Positions 1-11,719 are shown, counted from the stretch's first letter. The stretch: 64,000 nt of DNA from Adiantum capillus-veneris (GCA_014529385.2 CM043958.1:121676817-121740816), one strand, 5' to 3'. Notes: generated by a model not told the origin, from the sequence alone. Translations and numbers: made by a program.

Positions 1-261
1 TGGTTGATAGACTTTTTGCTTTGGTTTCCATTGCATTGTTGATGGTGTGGCTCTTGATGTAGAGGCTTCGTGGGAAATTTGATGGAAGCTCGTTGAAGGT
101 AAAGTCGTATGGCGAGGTTGATATACTTCAATGTTTACCTTTGCTTTACCTTTTTGTGCGATGGTTGGCGATTTCTTCTCTGCATGGATTTGAGAAGCTT
201 CATGGAGTCTTACCGTTGTTGTTGTTGAAGCTTTTGATTGTTGTCGAAAGAAGATGTTCCT
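1..261. other. Left-edge stretch, no recognised gene
   Basis: This stretch lies just past the stop of the minus-strand protease-region frame of element A and should be internal sequence of A. A 66-codon plus-strand frame at 93-293 has no recognisable motif and is probably chance. RT and integrase of A would be expected further left, outside the window. Confidence 0.4.
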
Positions 262-1581
262 CTAGCTTTCTGTCAGGACCAGACTCTCTTTGATATGATG
301 GGAGTTGATTATGTGGAAAGTATCTTTATACTCCCCGGTATTCAATTTGAGTACACCTTCTGCCATGCCAACGCTAAGAGTTGGTATTTTTGAACTTGTG
401 TATACTATCTCCTCTAGCTCAGGGATTGGCGGCTTTCCCATCCTGATCCACGTTCCATAAGTCATTAGATTTTTTTTTGCTTTTGGATCTATCATAGCTA
501 AACATGTGATTTTGAGTCCTGTTTCTCCGCGTATGCTGAATTTGATCGTTGTAGGAGACAATCGATCTTCTTCTCTGTCCCTGTTCTTGTCTTGATCTTG
601 CGCTTGTTGAAGATTCGTCATTGAACTTGGAATCTTTTCTCCTTCATTTACTTTCATTTGCACTTTTTCTGGAGTCTGCTTCTTTGAAATAGCTTTTGTC
701 GATTCTTCAGGTATGTCAATGATGACATATTCTCGTTGTTGCTCTGCTTCCTTCGTTTTCAATTTTGCCTCATGCTCCAGGATGTAGCTATCTATCTCAC
801 TTTTTCTTCTTTCACACTCACAAACTTCATTAGCTTCCTTCACCACTTTCAACATAAAACATGAAACTAGGTCGTAGCCTTCTTCTTTACAAAACTTGGT
901 TGGAGTTAGCTCATTTACACACACATCCAAGGTTGCCAATATTTGAGTCCATCAAAATGGCTCAAATAACTCCTCTGAAAATGGTTCCGGTATGTAAGCT
1001 TCATCGTCCATTGATCTTTCTAGGATGCAATCCTCCTTCACTGAGCTTCCACACTTCGAAGCACCACAGATCCAAAGTTCTTGTTTGGTTTGTAGCCACG
1101 CAGGTATCTCTTTCCCATTGACTATAGTAGAGTCAATTTCTTCTAAAGGAGTTCTATTCACATCTCTATATCTATGGTCTTTTATGCTTATTTTTGTGGT
1201 GATCTTTTTATGTCTCAAGTAGATATAGTCATAGCCCCAATCTTGAACCATCTTAAGTTGACGCATGAAAGGTCTTCCTAAAATGATATCAAAATTTTTC
1301 CCTTTTCCAAAATCTACTATTGCAAATGTATGTTCATATTCAATTCCACAAGAAGTCACAATAATTTGCTCTAAGATACCCAGAGTTTTTTCCATGTATC
1401 CATCTGCAAGTTGCAGCTTCATTCTAGTTTTCCTAAGCGCTGGTCTACCCCATTTTTCCCAAATGTCTTTTGTGGCTATGGCTACTCCAGCCCCACTATC
1501 AAGTATAGCCAATGTTTTAACTCCTTTGGATTCCACAGGTAAGGTGGTGTTTCCTTCTTCTCCTTCGCAATATTCCCCCAC
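262..1581 (-). pseudogene. Element A protease region with second retropepsin-like domain
   Basis: A single minus-strand frame of about 440 codons is interrupted by one TGA at 952-954. The first part carries a retropepsin active-site motif (ILDSGAG) and the later ILGRPF motif typical of LTR-retrotransposon proteases, which cleave Gag-Pol. It aligns by eye with the protease of B at 8711-9748, including the downstream block ATLDVCVN versus ATMDVCVN. In the C-terminal part, about 540 to 270, a second block (AMIDPKAKKNLMTYG, then TLSVG and DTFHI) resembles a degenerate retropepsin fold in which the Asp-Ser/Thr-Gly triad has become Asp-Pro-Lys. That second assignment is inference. The frame is separated from gag by a one-base frameshift near 1578. 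Confidence 0.65.
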
Positions 1582-1756
1582 CTTTGTTTATTGGCACAGG
1601 TTTAGCGTTTGCACTTTCTTGTTGAGTTTTGTTTGATTGTTCATTTGAGGGTAGATCTTGAAGAGGTATCTTTAATCCCCTCTTCCCCAAATTGTTGCCT
1701 ACTTCATCCCATACATTTGGTCTAATCTTAAGCAGTTCAGATAGAGTAATGGTGCA

Positions 1757-4700
1757 CTATATTGGAGCTGACATCAACTCTTGCATACTCTTTGTATCCA
1801 TCATCTTGGATATGGATTTTCTCTGAGATGGCACCACTCTAGTCTGTGAGTCTGCCTCATGTTCTCCTATGTATGAGGGTAAGGTCTTCAAGGACTCTGG
1901 TTTGCTTTCAATTGAAACTTCCATCCCTGCATATTCATTTAGAGATTGAATGTCTCCTTGATAGACTTCATGCCCTGTATTGACCTCAGTTATGGGTGCA
2001 AATTGGAAAGTCGCACTTCCATCTTTTGCACTTCTAATTGCTTCCCACAATTCATTTGGCCATGGCTCATCTATCTCTGGGATAGGTGCCATAAATTGTG
2101 ATCTTGACCTTGCATCATTAGTAGTGTTGGCCACTACTTGATCATCTAGTTGAATTTCTAGGTTGTTGGTTTCTTGTGTTGCAGTTTTTGCTTGCACATC
2201 CTTTTGTGATTCTAGCTCAATGTTTCTTTGAGTTAATGTTTCAACAACCTTTGCCTTAGGCATTTCAAATCCAACACTTTTTAGTTTTGTTTCTGGAGGT
2301 GGAATTGGTGCTTCAGGCTCCATAATTGCCTTTGCATTTTTTACCAATTCCTTACACATTTTCAACCTCTCAGTCTCTACCTTAGCATGAGGATATTTCA
2401 TCCCTCGTTGCTCTAGGGTTTGGTTGGGTTTCAATCTAGCCTCATATGCTTCCAGTGCAGCATCTAATGGCTCTAGTACTTTGTCTACCAACACAGATCC
2501 TCCGGAAGACGCCTTCCTTGGTTTCTTATCGCTCACCACCGTTTTGTTTTCCCGTTCTTGTTTTAACTGCTCCTTTGTCTCTTGTAATTCTATTTGTAGT
2601 GCAGTTTGATTTGTAATTGTTTTTGCTTTAATTCTGTCTCTTTTGGCTTTCCAGGATTTTCTCCCATTCCTCACTGACACACTAGTTGTTTCCCCTTGTT
2701 TGGGTTGTTGATCTTTCTCCTCATTAGCTTGGTCCTCAGCATTTTCTTTTGCTTGGGCTCTAGTCACTACCTTCACAGGAATTTTGGGTTCTGCCTCTGA
2801 TCCAGTTGGAGAAGGTAACACTCCCACAACATTCATTGTTGTTTTCCCCTGTTTGTTTGGGTGTTTTGGACAATTTGGAACAACGTGTGTAATGGCACAC
2901 TCCAAACAATATCCAATTTTCTCTACACGAGAACAATTCTTGGCCCAATGATTACCTCCACACTTGTAGCATGGTCCATCTTGTTGAGTCACTGGTGGCA
3001 CAATTGATGGTTGTTATTGCTTAGCCAGAATGGTCTCTGGTCTGCACTCTTGATTGGCTATGAACATCAGAGTGTCCTCATTCAATGAATAGAGTTTTCT
3101 CATAGGTTCTTGCCCTAGCCTAGGTTGTGATACCTTAACTCTTTGTAAAGTCCTTGATACAACCCTATTTTGAAATAATGGATGATTTGGTAATGGCATT
3201 TTTTTTTCTATTTGATGTCCAAATAGTATCCCCCTCGTGTAGGTTTGATTATACTAGCACTCACTCATCTCATGATTGGTCCATTTTTTCTCAATGGCAC
3301 ACCATTTTATTCGTTGTGCTACTTGCACTGCTAGCTCATTTAGGTTGGTCATTAATTGAGACATAACCAATTGCCTTGTGTTGGTTTCACTAGATGCTAA
3401 AGGAGCATTATCCATAGTGATCTTTGTATCACCAATTTCCTCGCCATAGGATTTACAATTGTCAACTAGGTATAACGCTTCTCTCGTGACTTGTTCAAAG
3501 GAAGTACATCCTTTTAAGTGCAAATCTTTCTTGAGAGTTTCATTTTTCAAACCCTCTATGAAGAGAATTGATAATCTTTCATCCTGTGGTAACTCGCATT
3601 CCAGACATCTCTCTATATATTGTTTGAAGCGTAGCGATGCTTCCTTCACTCTCTCATCTTCTTTTTGCTTGAATGCATAGATTTGGGACACTGTGTTATG
3701 CTTGATTCCCCTTTTAGAGAACTCCACAACAAATTCTTGCAACAATTGTTCAACGTTTGAGAAGGCATTTTTGTCCAACGGTTGGAACCAATTCAATGCT
3801 ATCCCTTCCAAGGTTAAGCCAAATCCCTTATACTGTGTATGAAAATAAAATACTTGTTCGGCTCTTATCACTTGTTTGAACAAGGATGCATGTACGTATG
3901 GATCCCTTAATCCATCATACTTCTTCTTGACACATTTGGCCAATTGATATGGTCTCATCGGTTCTAGTTCAACCATGTATCTTAGCACATTGGAGTCTCT
4001 CACAAAGACGTCCCTGGTTCCTTCTTCTCGTCTTGGAGAAAATCCTAGTGGAATCCCCTTTAAGACATGTTTTGGAAATGTTGATGGATTTGTGAGTCTA
4101 ATTGGTGGTCTCTTGGTTCCGCTCAATGAGGTATGATCTACACTCCCGTGAATAGCTATTTTGGATGTTTGAGGTCCATTTGATTCCATAGTTTCAATGT
4201 TAGCTTCTTGTAAATCAGTCTAAAAAAAGCCTGGTACGCTTACACTCGGTTGAAAGTAGTAAGCAGAGATTGGAGTACCCATGTATGTATATCTTTCTAG
4301 CTCAATTTGGCTGATAAGTTTGTACTCTCGTCCATACTTATCTACCATTAGAACTTGCACTCCCTGGTCATCTGTGTACGTGAATGCATAAAGGTTCTTG
4401 TAGTCTGTCAACTCTTCAATGATGGAATTTAAACATCTATAGAAGTTTTTTTGATCCCCAATAGGTAACCTATAAAGGACATCATAAGTGTAATCCGTTA
4501 GAACTCTTGTGGCTTCATTGGTTTTGATGAACCTCACGTTGGGTTTGTTGATTAGAAGATGCTTCTCCTCTAAGTCTCCAATAATTTCCACTTTTGCTCT
4601 TCCAAACTCCCGCATTTTAGTTGATTGGTTTGGCTTCCATTGATCTACATGATCACTTGACAAATATCCATGAGCCATGCCTTGAGGTTTGGCTTGATAT

Positions 4701-4825
4701 GATTGATAAGCCTCATGGTCTTGTCTCAACCCTCTTGTTATAGGTGTTGCAGTATTTCTGGTTGTTTGTGTAGGTGGCATAGGTCTGAGTTGAGTGGGAA
4801 ACCCTAATGATGGATGAGTTTTCAT
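1757..4825 (-). pseudogene. Element A Gag, frame-preserving but with three stops
   Basis: One reading frame runs from ATG at 4825 to the stop at 1757 and is broken only by in-frame stops at 4220-4222 (TAG), 3254-3256 (TAG) and 3014-3016 (TAA). The N-terminal 200 residues are basic/polar and contain two Y-D-G-Y motifs (4378-4316). Residues from 4189 to 3254 look like the retrotransposon Gag capsid region (LNWFQPL, then a helical block with ERLSILFIEGLK). Two zinc knuckles of type CX2CX3HX4C follow near 2970-2860. A long Lys/Glu-rich region ends near LMSAPI. After the stop the same frame continues about 58 codons toward protease with a conserved TLSELLKIRPNVW segment, then shifts frame. Gag packages element RNA in the cytoplasm. 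Confidence 0.75.
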
Positions 4826-6430
4826 GTTTAAGCCTCACTCAATACTCTCAAGATGGTCCTTGATAAGAACACCTTGGCTTAGTGCACACAATCCCTTTTT
4901 GCCCCTGGTCAAGTCTCTAAAAAGTCAGGAATTTGTGACTTTTTTGGTCTCTGGAAATTGGTTCTGGGTACCCTAAAAGTTTGGATTTAGGAAACCTAGT
5001 AAAATTCAGCTCTAAATTGGTCTAGGTGTGTGCTATTGCTCGCAAGCTTTCTTCCTAGCTATACCTGACTCAATTTGGACTTGTCTATCAAAAGTTAGAG
5101 CACTTTTGGAGAACTGCTCCTGAAACAGCACTGAAAACAGTTTCAGGATCGGGACACTAAGAGATTTTGTGCTTGTATCTTGGCTTCCAGAGGGTATTTT
5201 TCACTCAAACTTGAGATTTGGGATGTACTCAAGTAGGTCTACAAACTTATGAAGTCAGATACCCCCACTATGTAGAGGTCAAGAATTTACAGTTTCTTGG
5301 TTTGAAGTGCCTGATTTTCCAATGTTATCAGGTTTGATTGATTTTGATGTTTGGTTTGGGATTTGAAAGCTACTTGGGGTTGTCCTGTGTACAGGCTATC
5401 CCTCTGTATGGTTTCTTCCCAGTTTTGATGTGTTTTGGTCTACTGAAAGTCAATTTCTATGCCAGTTTAGCAAATTTTGACTTGGATCTGTATTTAGTAA
5501 TTTTGACCTGTTTTTTGTGGTTTTTGACCCTAGGTCCTTTAGACTTTTATGTTTGTATACACCTGAGGATCCCACAGATGAAATCTGGTCAAAATCTGGC
5601 ACTTAGGTACACCGATCGCGATCGTGGTTTGGAGCCCAAATTATACCAAATTTGGCATGCTTGTAGACACTGATGTTTTAAGGCTATCCCCCAAGTCTTT
5701 TTGCATTTGGATCACCAAAAGTCAAGATTTTACAGTTTCTGGGTCTGTCAGGCTAGTTTTACCCAAGTGGCATGATTTCCTTGATTTTTGATGTTTTTGG
5801 GTGTGGTTGCTTTAGACAAACTTGTTTGGAATCTTATCAGGATGGCACATGTCAAATCTTGTCCAATTCTGACACTGAGGTACACCGATCGCGATCGTAG
5901 TACTTGGGCCAAATCTGATGAAATTTTGTCTGCTCCCTCTGCCAAGTGTTTCCCAGTGTTTGGTGCTACCACTTTGTGATTTGAATCAATTTCAGCTCTG
6001 TTTGGTCAGATTTTCTAATTTCAGAGTCTTATGGCCCTTTTGCCAAAGTTATGGTTTTCTGGTGTTTTTGACTCTATCTTTTGCCCCAAATTTGACTGGA
6101 ATGTGATTTACTTATCCTACTCCTAAGTACATAAATGAAAGAACATAAGAAAATGAATCAAACAAAACAAACAGGATAAAAAACGGATGATGGATCAGTA
6201 CTCAATCAATACAAAGAAATTTGAAGAGAAAAAATGCTTAAAGCAGCCTCACTCACAACTCCCTATATCTCTTAAGAGTAGATCTAGCCAGTCAACCGAC
6301 CCTAGACTTCACTAAGCACTAAACCCCTGTCTAGATGCTTCACTGAAATGTAAATGGAATGGAAATTATCTTTTGGAACAATAAGAAAACTCTAAATACG
6401 CACTCGGTCACTCATCACCTAAGATTCATT
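4826..6430 (-). other. Element A untranslated leader
   Basis: About 1.6 kb between the primer-binding site and the Gag start contains no convincing coding frame. It holds two near-identical segments, each ending in the 12-bp palindrome CGATCGCGATCG at 5613-5624 and 5886-5897 (core ATCGCGAT). Long leaders with internal repeats are usual in Tat/Athila-type elements. A plus-strand 111-codon frame at 5338-5673 is an antisense shadow. Confidence 0.6.
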
Positions 6431-6447
6431 CCCCGGTAGCGGCGCCA
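6431..6447 (-). promoter_or_regulatory. Primer-binding site of element A (Asp-tRNA type)
   Basis: On the minus strand the sequence one base inside the LTR reads TGGCGCCGCTACCGGGG. This is close to the TGGCGCCGTTGCCGGGG site complementary to plant tRNA-Asp that is used by Athila/Tat elements. It differs at two positions. Confidence 0.8.
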
Positions 6448-6448
6448 A

Positions 6449-7289
6449 TGTTTGCGGGTCGCCGCAACGGACGTCCATAGCATAGCTCTCAAGCATCAAC
6501 ATAAAATTATCGATACAGGGGAAGCGACTCGGATGAGGCATGGAAACTCACTAGGGTGTCAATCCTAATGAAGTGAACTCTAAGAGATGCAACTACTAAC
6601 TCTACAAGCAACTCAAACGCACTAAAGCCAAGTAATCTGCCTATGTCCTTCTACACAGCTCTACAGTCATCACGCCCGTTTACCATGCAAATCATATCGG
6701 AATCGCACGAAACTTGAAGGGAAGCTAAAGGGGACTATCAAGAACATATCCTATCACTGTCACAGCATTCTGGAGAGGTACAAAGATCGCGATCGTTCAT
6801 CTCACAGTACGCAAAAACAGTAAACAGATGATCCTAAAGGGTCGTTTTTGGGTCCCTAAAGCCTCTCCTTGGGTCAAAACAACATAAAATACGCATATAA
6901 ACACTCAAAACAGCAATTTAAGGCCTAAACGGATGCGTTTGAAATCTTCACCGAATCTTGAATGCTTATACTTGAATGAAAGAGCAGAGTAAGAGGAACA
7001 CAATGCAAAAAAAAAAAGTGAATTTGGATTATCGTAGCCACAGAAGCGATGATTACAAGATGGAGCAAAGAGGTAGCTCTTTGTGCGTAACGCAATAGTC
7101 ACTTATCTTCAAAAAATAATCTCCCTTTCCCACTAACCTTAGTGTATTATATACCTAGGGCTTTCTAAAGTGGCCGGCGGCCAACTTCTCATGGACCTTT
7201 ACATACATCATTGGAAAAATTACATCTTTGACTTAGACTTGACATAGACGATTGACATTAGGCTTTTACAGGGTTTGATGTATTAAACA
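6449..7289 (-). repeat. 5' LTR of element A
   Basis: The boundaries come from the primer-binding site on one side and the switch to element B sequence on the other. Read on the minus strand it begins TGTTTAATAC and ends GCAAACA, giving the inverted TGTTT/AAACA ends expected of an LTR, with length 841 bp. It contains GATCGCGATC at 6785-6794. The partner LTR is outside the window, so the outer end is inferred. Confidence 0.65.
7146..7153 (-). promoter_or_regulatory. TATA-like box in LTR of element A
   Basis: TATATAAT on the minus strand lies about 140 bp inside the LTR start, a plausible U3 promoter position. No transcript evidence is available. Confidence 0.35.
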
Positions 7290-7302
7290 TTGGAAAAATA
7301 AT

Positions 7303-8595
7303 ATGACCACATCAAAACTTTTGCCGGCTGACCCAACGGGCACCTTGGCTAGGTGGGCACTTGTATGTTGTTATCACCTCCAAACAGTGATTGTAGAAGG
7401 AGATTGGTATAATTCACATCCACCACCAATGGAAGAAATCGTGACTTATGCTCGACCAGAGCTCACACCAATGTATTATGTAGCTAATCAAGGTGTCAAA
7501 TCGCCCATGGTAAGACCCATGATTAAGCCAAGAATGGGGAAATGTCACAACTGTGGTGCAGATGATCATTGGAAAAATGAATGTCCAGAGCCTGACAAAA
7601 ACCTCAAACCAGTTGAAGCCTATTGCATACAATGTTGCAAAAAGGGAGGACACTTCTCGGAAGATTATCCTGAAAATCCTTTAAACAAGGGTAAACGTAG
7701 TCCAAGTGATACCTGGTATCTTGTTAGAGAGTGAACCAATTGTTCCAATCAAGGTAATCACTAGAGCCCACGCCAAGGAAAAGAAACACAACTCCTCTGA
7801 TGATTCTGAAAATACAAAAGTTTCCTCTCAAAGGATCAAAGGAAGCAGAAGAAAAAGATATGAGATGAGAAAACAAAAACAACGGGTTGAAATTGAGGAG
7901 AAAGCAAAAAAGCTAGTCCAAGAAAAGTTGAAAGAAACTGGAAGTGAAATCAAGGAAACAACCGTGAAATCTGGAGGATCCATTCTGGTTGATAAAGTTT
8001 ATTGAGCCTATTAACACAACCTTGGAAGCCTACCAAGCAGGACTTAAAGCAGGCCAAAACATGGAAAACAAATGGGAAACTATCCTTCTCTAGACATGGA
8101 AGCAACTAAGCTGGAAGCTTATCAAAATTTGGTAAGAATCACACAAGAAATGCTAGAAAAAGAAAAACCTAAGCTTGAAAGTATCGCAAAACCTGAAGAG
8201 CTTGTGGTAAGAGACACTAAAGAGAAACTTGATGTGGCGGCAGAACCGCACCTTGAAACAAAAGAACCAGAACTTATAGTGCCATCAGCGAAGATGCCTT
8301 AGACAGGATTCCATTTGTAGAGGAAGACTGTCCAGGACACATGGAAAAAATTTAGAGAGATCAATGATGGGAGGCTAACTCTAAAGTCAGCTCCTATAGA
8401 GGAAGTCTGCTTGGATAACCTACCTACTGATATGAACATGGATGTACAATCCTTGTACAGGGATTGCAAATCTGAAGCTTCAGGAATGTCAAAACCATTG
8501 ACCTTGAAAACATTACCCTCTTACTTGGGAGATAATGAAGATGAATCCATAGTGTGTGAGACCACTCAAGTAAAACAGTTGAATAGACCCTAGAA
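7303..8595 (+). pseudogene. Element B Gag C-terminal region, frameshifted
   Basis: Four frame fragments (7303-7734, 7706-8005, 8072-8302, 8411-8593) together align by eye with the Gag of element A. Shared landmarks in order are two zinc knuckles, VPIKVITRAHAKE (A: IPVKVVTRAQAKE), GGSILVDKV, LEAYQAGLK and LKTLPSYLGD. The first knuckle is CX2CX4HX4C and intact. The second has its final Cys changed to Tyr (KKGGHFSEDY). At least three frameshifts separate the fragments, so the gene is dead. The capsid part of Gag is missing because element A interrupts it. Confidence 0.7.
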
Positions 8596-8670
8596 GTAGA
8601 CAACATTTATTCAATCATGTTTACACCCATCCAATGCACTCTTACATTGGGAAAACTGTTAAAACTCAGA

Positions 8671-8862
8671 CCCATACTTATAGAATGATCTACAAAAAAC
8701 CCTAGAGAAGGTGGGGATAATGGGGCGAATCTCCAAAAATTTTAGGAAAATTAAAAACAGTATACTCCCATACTTATGGAATGATCTACAGAAAACCCTA
8801 GAGAAGGTGGGGATAATAGGGCGAATCTCAAAAAAATTGGAAAAATTAAAAAACAAAATGAA
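8671..8862 (+). repeat. 96-bp tandem duplication in element B
   Basis: Two adjacent units, 8671-8766 and 8767-8862, share almost all bases, starting CCCATACTTAT and including GAGAAGGTGGGGATAAT. The period, 96 bp, is a multiple of three, so the duplication adds 32 codons in frame. The first unit has TAG where the second has TGG. Confidence 0.85.
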
Positions 8863-9748
8863 AAACAAAGAGATTCGATCTGTTCCAATGAACAAAGTCG
8901 GAGAATATTATGAAGGGGAAGAAGGAAATACCACCCTTCCAGTGAAATATAATAACATTGAAACCACAACAATACTGGATAGTGGAGCAGGCATAGCCAT
9001 AGCCATGAAAGCAGTACGAGAATCCTGGGGACAACCAGCCATTAGAAAAACTGGAATGAAATTGTAATTGGCTGACGGACACATTGAGAGACCATTAGGG
9101 CTGCTTGAAAAGGTGATAGTCAATTCCTGTTTAATTGAATATCAACACACTTTTGCCATAGTAGACTTTGGAAAAAAACTCAATTATGAAATCATATTGG
9201 GAAGACCTTTCATACGACAGGTACAACTTATCCAAGATTGGGGAAACAATTATCTGTACTTGAAGCAAGGGGGATCTATAACAAGAGTAAATCTAAAAGA
9301 TCACCCTTATAGAAATGTCTTGAAAACACCCATACAAGAGTTTGATTCAGTCTCTTCGGCTAAAACTAAGCTTCCATCCTGGTTAAACAAAGACACTCCT
9401 ATTTGGATGTGTGGAGCTTCAAAAAACGGAAGCTTAAAACGAGAAGAATGTATTCTAGAAAGGGACTGCACAGACGAAGCCTATATATCTGAACCCTTTC
9501 CAGAGCATTTGTTTGAGCCATTCGAGTGGACTCAACTTTTAGCGACCATGGATGTATGTGTGAATACGTCTATGCCTACTCAATTTTGCAATGAGGATGG
9601 CTATGACATAATTCCCATCCAAATGATTTCAACCCTCAATATTGAAGACGAAGATGAGGAGCCCAAGGATTTGATGAAAGCTCAACAAGTCTTTTCAGAC
9701 CTCTACTACGATGCAACAGATGAGTTAGAAGAACACTTAGCTACCTGA
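8711..9748 (+). pseudogene. Element B retropepsin (protease) region
   Basis: A single frame of about 345 codons is interrupted by one TAA at 9065-9067, which replaces the CAA found at the homologous place in element A (KLQLADG). The retropepsin active-site motif ILDSGAG lies near 8973-8993, and ILGRPFIRQ follows near 9196, as expected for an aspartic protease that processes Gag-Pol. The C-terminal tail contains ATMDVCVN, shared with A, and is then acidic. Apart from the stop the domain looks intact. Confidence 0.75.
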
Positions 9749-9776
9749 GAAGGTTTGGGGTTAGCTAAAAGAACAT

Positions 9777-9955
9777 GTGAGAGCTAAGCTACTCTTAAAA
9801 GGAGGGGAGGAAAAGTTTTTTGACTTTCCCAACCAGAAATCAAGAAGACAAAAATGGTATAAACAAAAAAGAGACACCAGAAACGTGAAAACACAACCTA
9901 TGCCATCATTCTCCAGTAGAACACAATTCCTGATGCAGATAGATGCAAATGATTG
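9777..9955 (+). pseudogene. Element B pre-RT linker, left half
   Basis: A Lys/Arg-rich frame starting MRAKLLLKGG runs into the left LTR of the array. Its reading frame resumes exactly at the other side of the array (33488), showing that the array interrupted one continuous reading frame. No domain was recognised. It lies in the stretch between protease and RT. Confidence 0.6.
9951..9955 (+). repeat. Left target-site duplication of the array (GATTG)
   Basis: Five bases before the first LTR read GATTG, and the five after the last LTR (33488-33492) read AATTG. Four of five match, and element B's frame reads on directly if one copy is removed. Confidence 0.7.
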
Positions 9956-11545
9956 TGTCATAATAATCAATATCTAATTCTCCTAAATGATTTTCTCATA
10001 TTAAACTGATCATTTAATGTGGGGAAGTGCCAAGGGAGAAAAAGTTAGAATAATGGTTAAGTTAGCAGACCGACCACAGTAGGGATCCAAAGGAGGGAAA
10101 ATAGGGATCCAAAGAGGGGGCCATCTGCAAAAGAGCCATGTGAAACAATGGGCTAAAAAGACCCTAAGGTTCAGCCCATTAAGACTTCCAAAATGCTAAG
10201 GTTCCAAAATTCAAAGGTTGTGTCCAAAGGTCAACCTTAGGGAAAATTGGATGCTTAGTGTGTGCCAAAAAGTCTTTCTACATCCCTACATGGGAGGGGG
10301 CGAGCCCCAAAGCTAGGGGATGAGAGAGAAAGCCACACACACACACACAGGCTCCCTTTACACAAAGGGAATGAGGGACACATGTCAGCTCCCTAGGCCA
10401 GATGCCCACAAGGTGTGCCCAATTCCTATTGGAAGACCCTTGAAGTGGACCAATGAGAATTAGGCTAGAGTAAATCTAGTTTAATTAATTTAAAAACATT
10501 TAATAAAAGAAACCAATAAGAATTAAGTGTCCTAGAAGACTATTGGGCAGTCTCCCAAGGGGTCCAATGAGCATTCAGGATCCCCATGGCTTGCCTGATT
10601 CCTATTGGCCAGGAGGCAAAGGGGTCCAATGAGAGTTTAGTTTAATTATTTAATTATCTAAAGCTCTCACAAAAGGGGAAAGGGGGACACATGTCAGAAG
10701 GCTATCACTTATGCTGCTTAATCCCTATTGGCTTGACCTGGGGAGGTCCAATGAGGCAAAAGCCAGACTAACTTAGCAGCTAGGGCTCGCCCAAGAGAGA
10801 GAGGGGGCTGATTTTTGCTTGGCAGAAAACACACACACTCTCACACTTGACCATGTGTGAAGGGAAAATACTCTATCTCCTCCCAAGCTTTAATGGAGAG
10901 CTCATCACCTACTCCAAGCTTGTGAGATAGAAGCCTACATCAACACTCTCTTGGCATGTGGATGCAAATCCAACCAAGAGCCAAGCTTCAATGCATGCTC
11001 ATCTTCTCTACCAAGCTAATTACTAAGCTAAGCTATGCTAATATGAGTGATTATGTGAGGAGATGTACTTCTTTCTCGTAAGATACTTCTTTTTCCTCTC
11101 AATCTACTCTCATACCCTGCTAGCTCTCACCATCTTCGAAGGTGTGTGAGGTCTTGGGTCTGAGAACGGGGATAATTCAAGTTGTGTTTGATTAAGTGTT
11201 TTGCTTGGTGCATGAAGCTTCCATCTTCATTGCACTAGCTAGTCTTGAAGGAACACAAAGAATTGTATTGTACAATGTCTCTCTTGATGGGAGAAACCAT
11301 AATACAAAGCCTTTTGGAGGGGGGACCGGCTCCATGCAAATCCGGTCCTCAACTGTTGTCAATAGCTTAATTGCTCTCTCTTTTGAAAGTATTGTCGATG
11401 CTATCTAACTAGGTGTTATGCTTTTTGTTGCTCTCTCCACCCAAGCACTCTTGTAATTCTCATTAAGAATCAACTCTAATGAAATGCCCACTATGTTCAT
11501 GCTAAATTCCGCTACACAAAAGATTTTAGGCCATTAAATGTTACA
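9956..11545 (+). repeat. LTR 1 of the array
   Basis: 1590 bp, starting TGTCATAATAATC and ending AAATGTTACA, directly before the primer site. It carries a private A at 10073 where the other three LTRs have G. It shares T10581 and C11211 with LTR 2. It contains four CCAAT inverted pairs and a short CA repeat near 10334-10349. No clear TATA box was found. Confidence 0.95.
10425..10755 (+). promoter_or_regulatory. Four repeated CCTATTGG...TCCAATGAG modules in the LTR
   Basis: Within the LTR four modules each pair an inverted CCAAT box (CCTATTGG or TATTGG) with a forward TCCAATGAG (GACCAATGAG in the first): 10425/10450, 10542/10563, 10601/10625 and 10724/10747. Spacing within a module is roughly 20-25 bp. 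ATTGG can pair with CCAAT, and CCAAT is the binding site of NF-Y factors, so this could be an upstream promoter array or RNA stems. The modules recur in LTRs 2-4. Confidence 0.6.
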
Positions 11546-11546
11546 T

Positions 11547-11558
11547 TGGTATCAGAGC
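11547..11558 (+). promoter_or_regulatory. Primer-binding site, array copy 1
   Basis: TGGTATCAGAGC one base after the LTR is the standard plant initiator-Met tRNA primer site for minus-strand synthesis. Confidence 0.95.
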
Positions 11559-11719
11559 TCAAGGTTTCTCTTTTCTTGCTCAAGAAGGGAGGTCCTCAAG
11601 CTAGCTACAAATGGTTGGTATTATTAATTGCCTGTGAGTAAGTAGAATAGGGATTTTTCAGCCTTGCAGTGCGCCTACCTTTGTGCAGTTAACGGGGCAT
11701 CACCGTCGAGAGCTATGGT

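Larger units (their letters stand above)
1..7289 (-). mobile_element. Element A: Tat/Athila-like Ty3/gypsy retrotransposon, 5' part
   Basis: Read on the minus strand, the order is 5' LTR (7289 to 6449), an Asp-tRNA-type primer-binding site, a leader of about 1.6 kb, Gag, and a protease region running off the left edge. The LTR starts TGTTT and ends AAACA. To its right the sequence switches abruptly to plus-strand Gag of element B, so A is most simply an insertion into B. The target duplication cannot be checked because the other end is outside the window. Gag and protease are related to those of B, so both belong to one lineage. The coding frames carry stops and one frameshift, so this copy is dead. 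Confidence 0.8.
7290..9955 (+). mobile_element. Element B, left part (gag-protease)
   Basis: Plus-strand Tat/Athila-like Ty3/gypsy sequence caught between the LTR of element A and the tandem array. It holds the C-terminal half of Gag (zinc knuckles onward), protease, and the start of the segment leading to RT. It resumes at 33488 after the array. Its 5' LTR, leader and capsid region must lie left of element A, outside the window. Confidence 0.8.

Noticed and set aside
5338-5673. 111-codon plus-strand ORF in the leader of element A
   Set aside because: It is antisense to the element and contains a palindromic leader repeat; no domain.
11196-11408. 70-codon ORF repeated in all four array LTRs
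   Set aside because: Its repetition follows only from LTR identity; it has no known motif and lies in a noncoding LTR.
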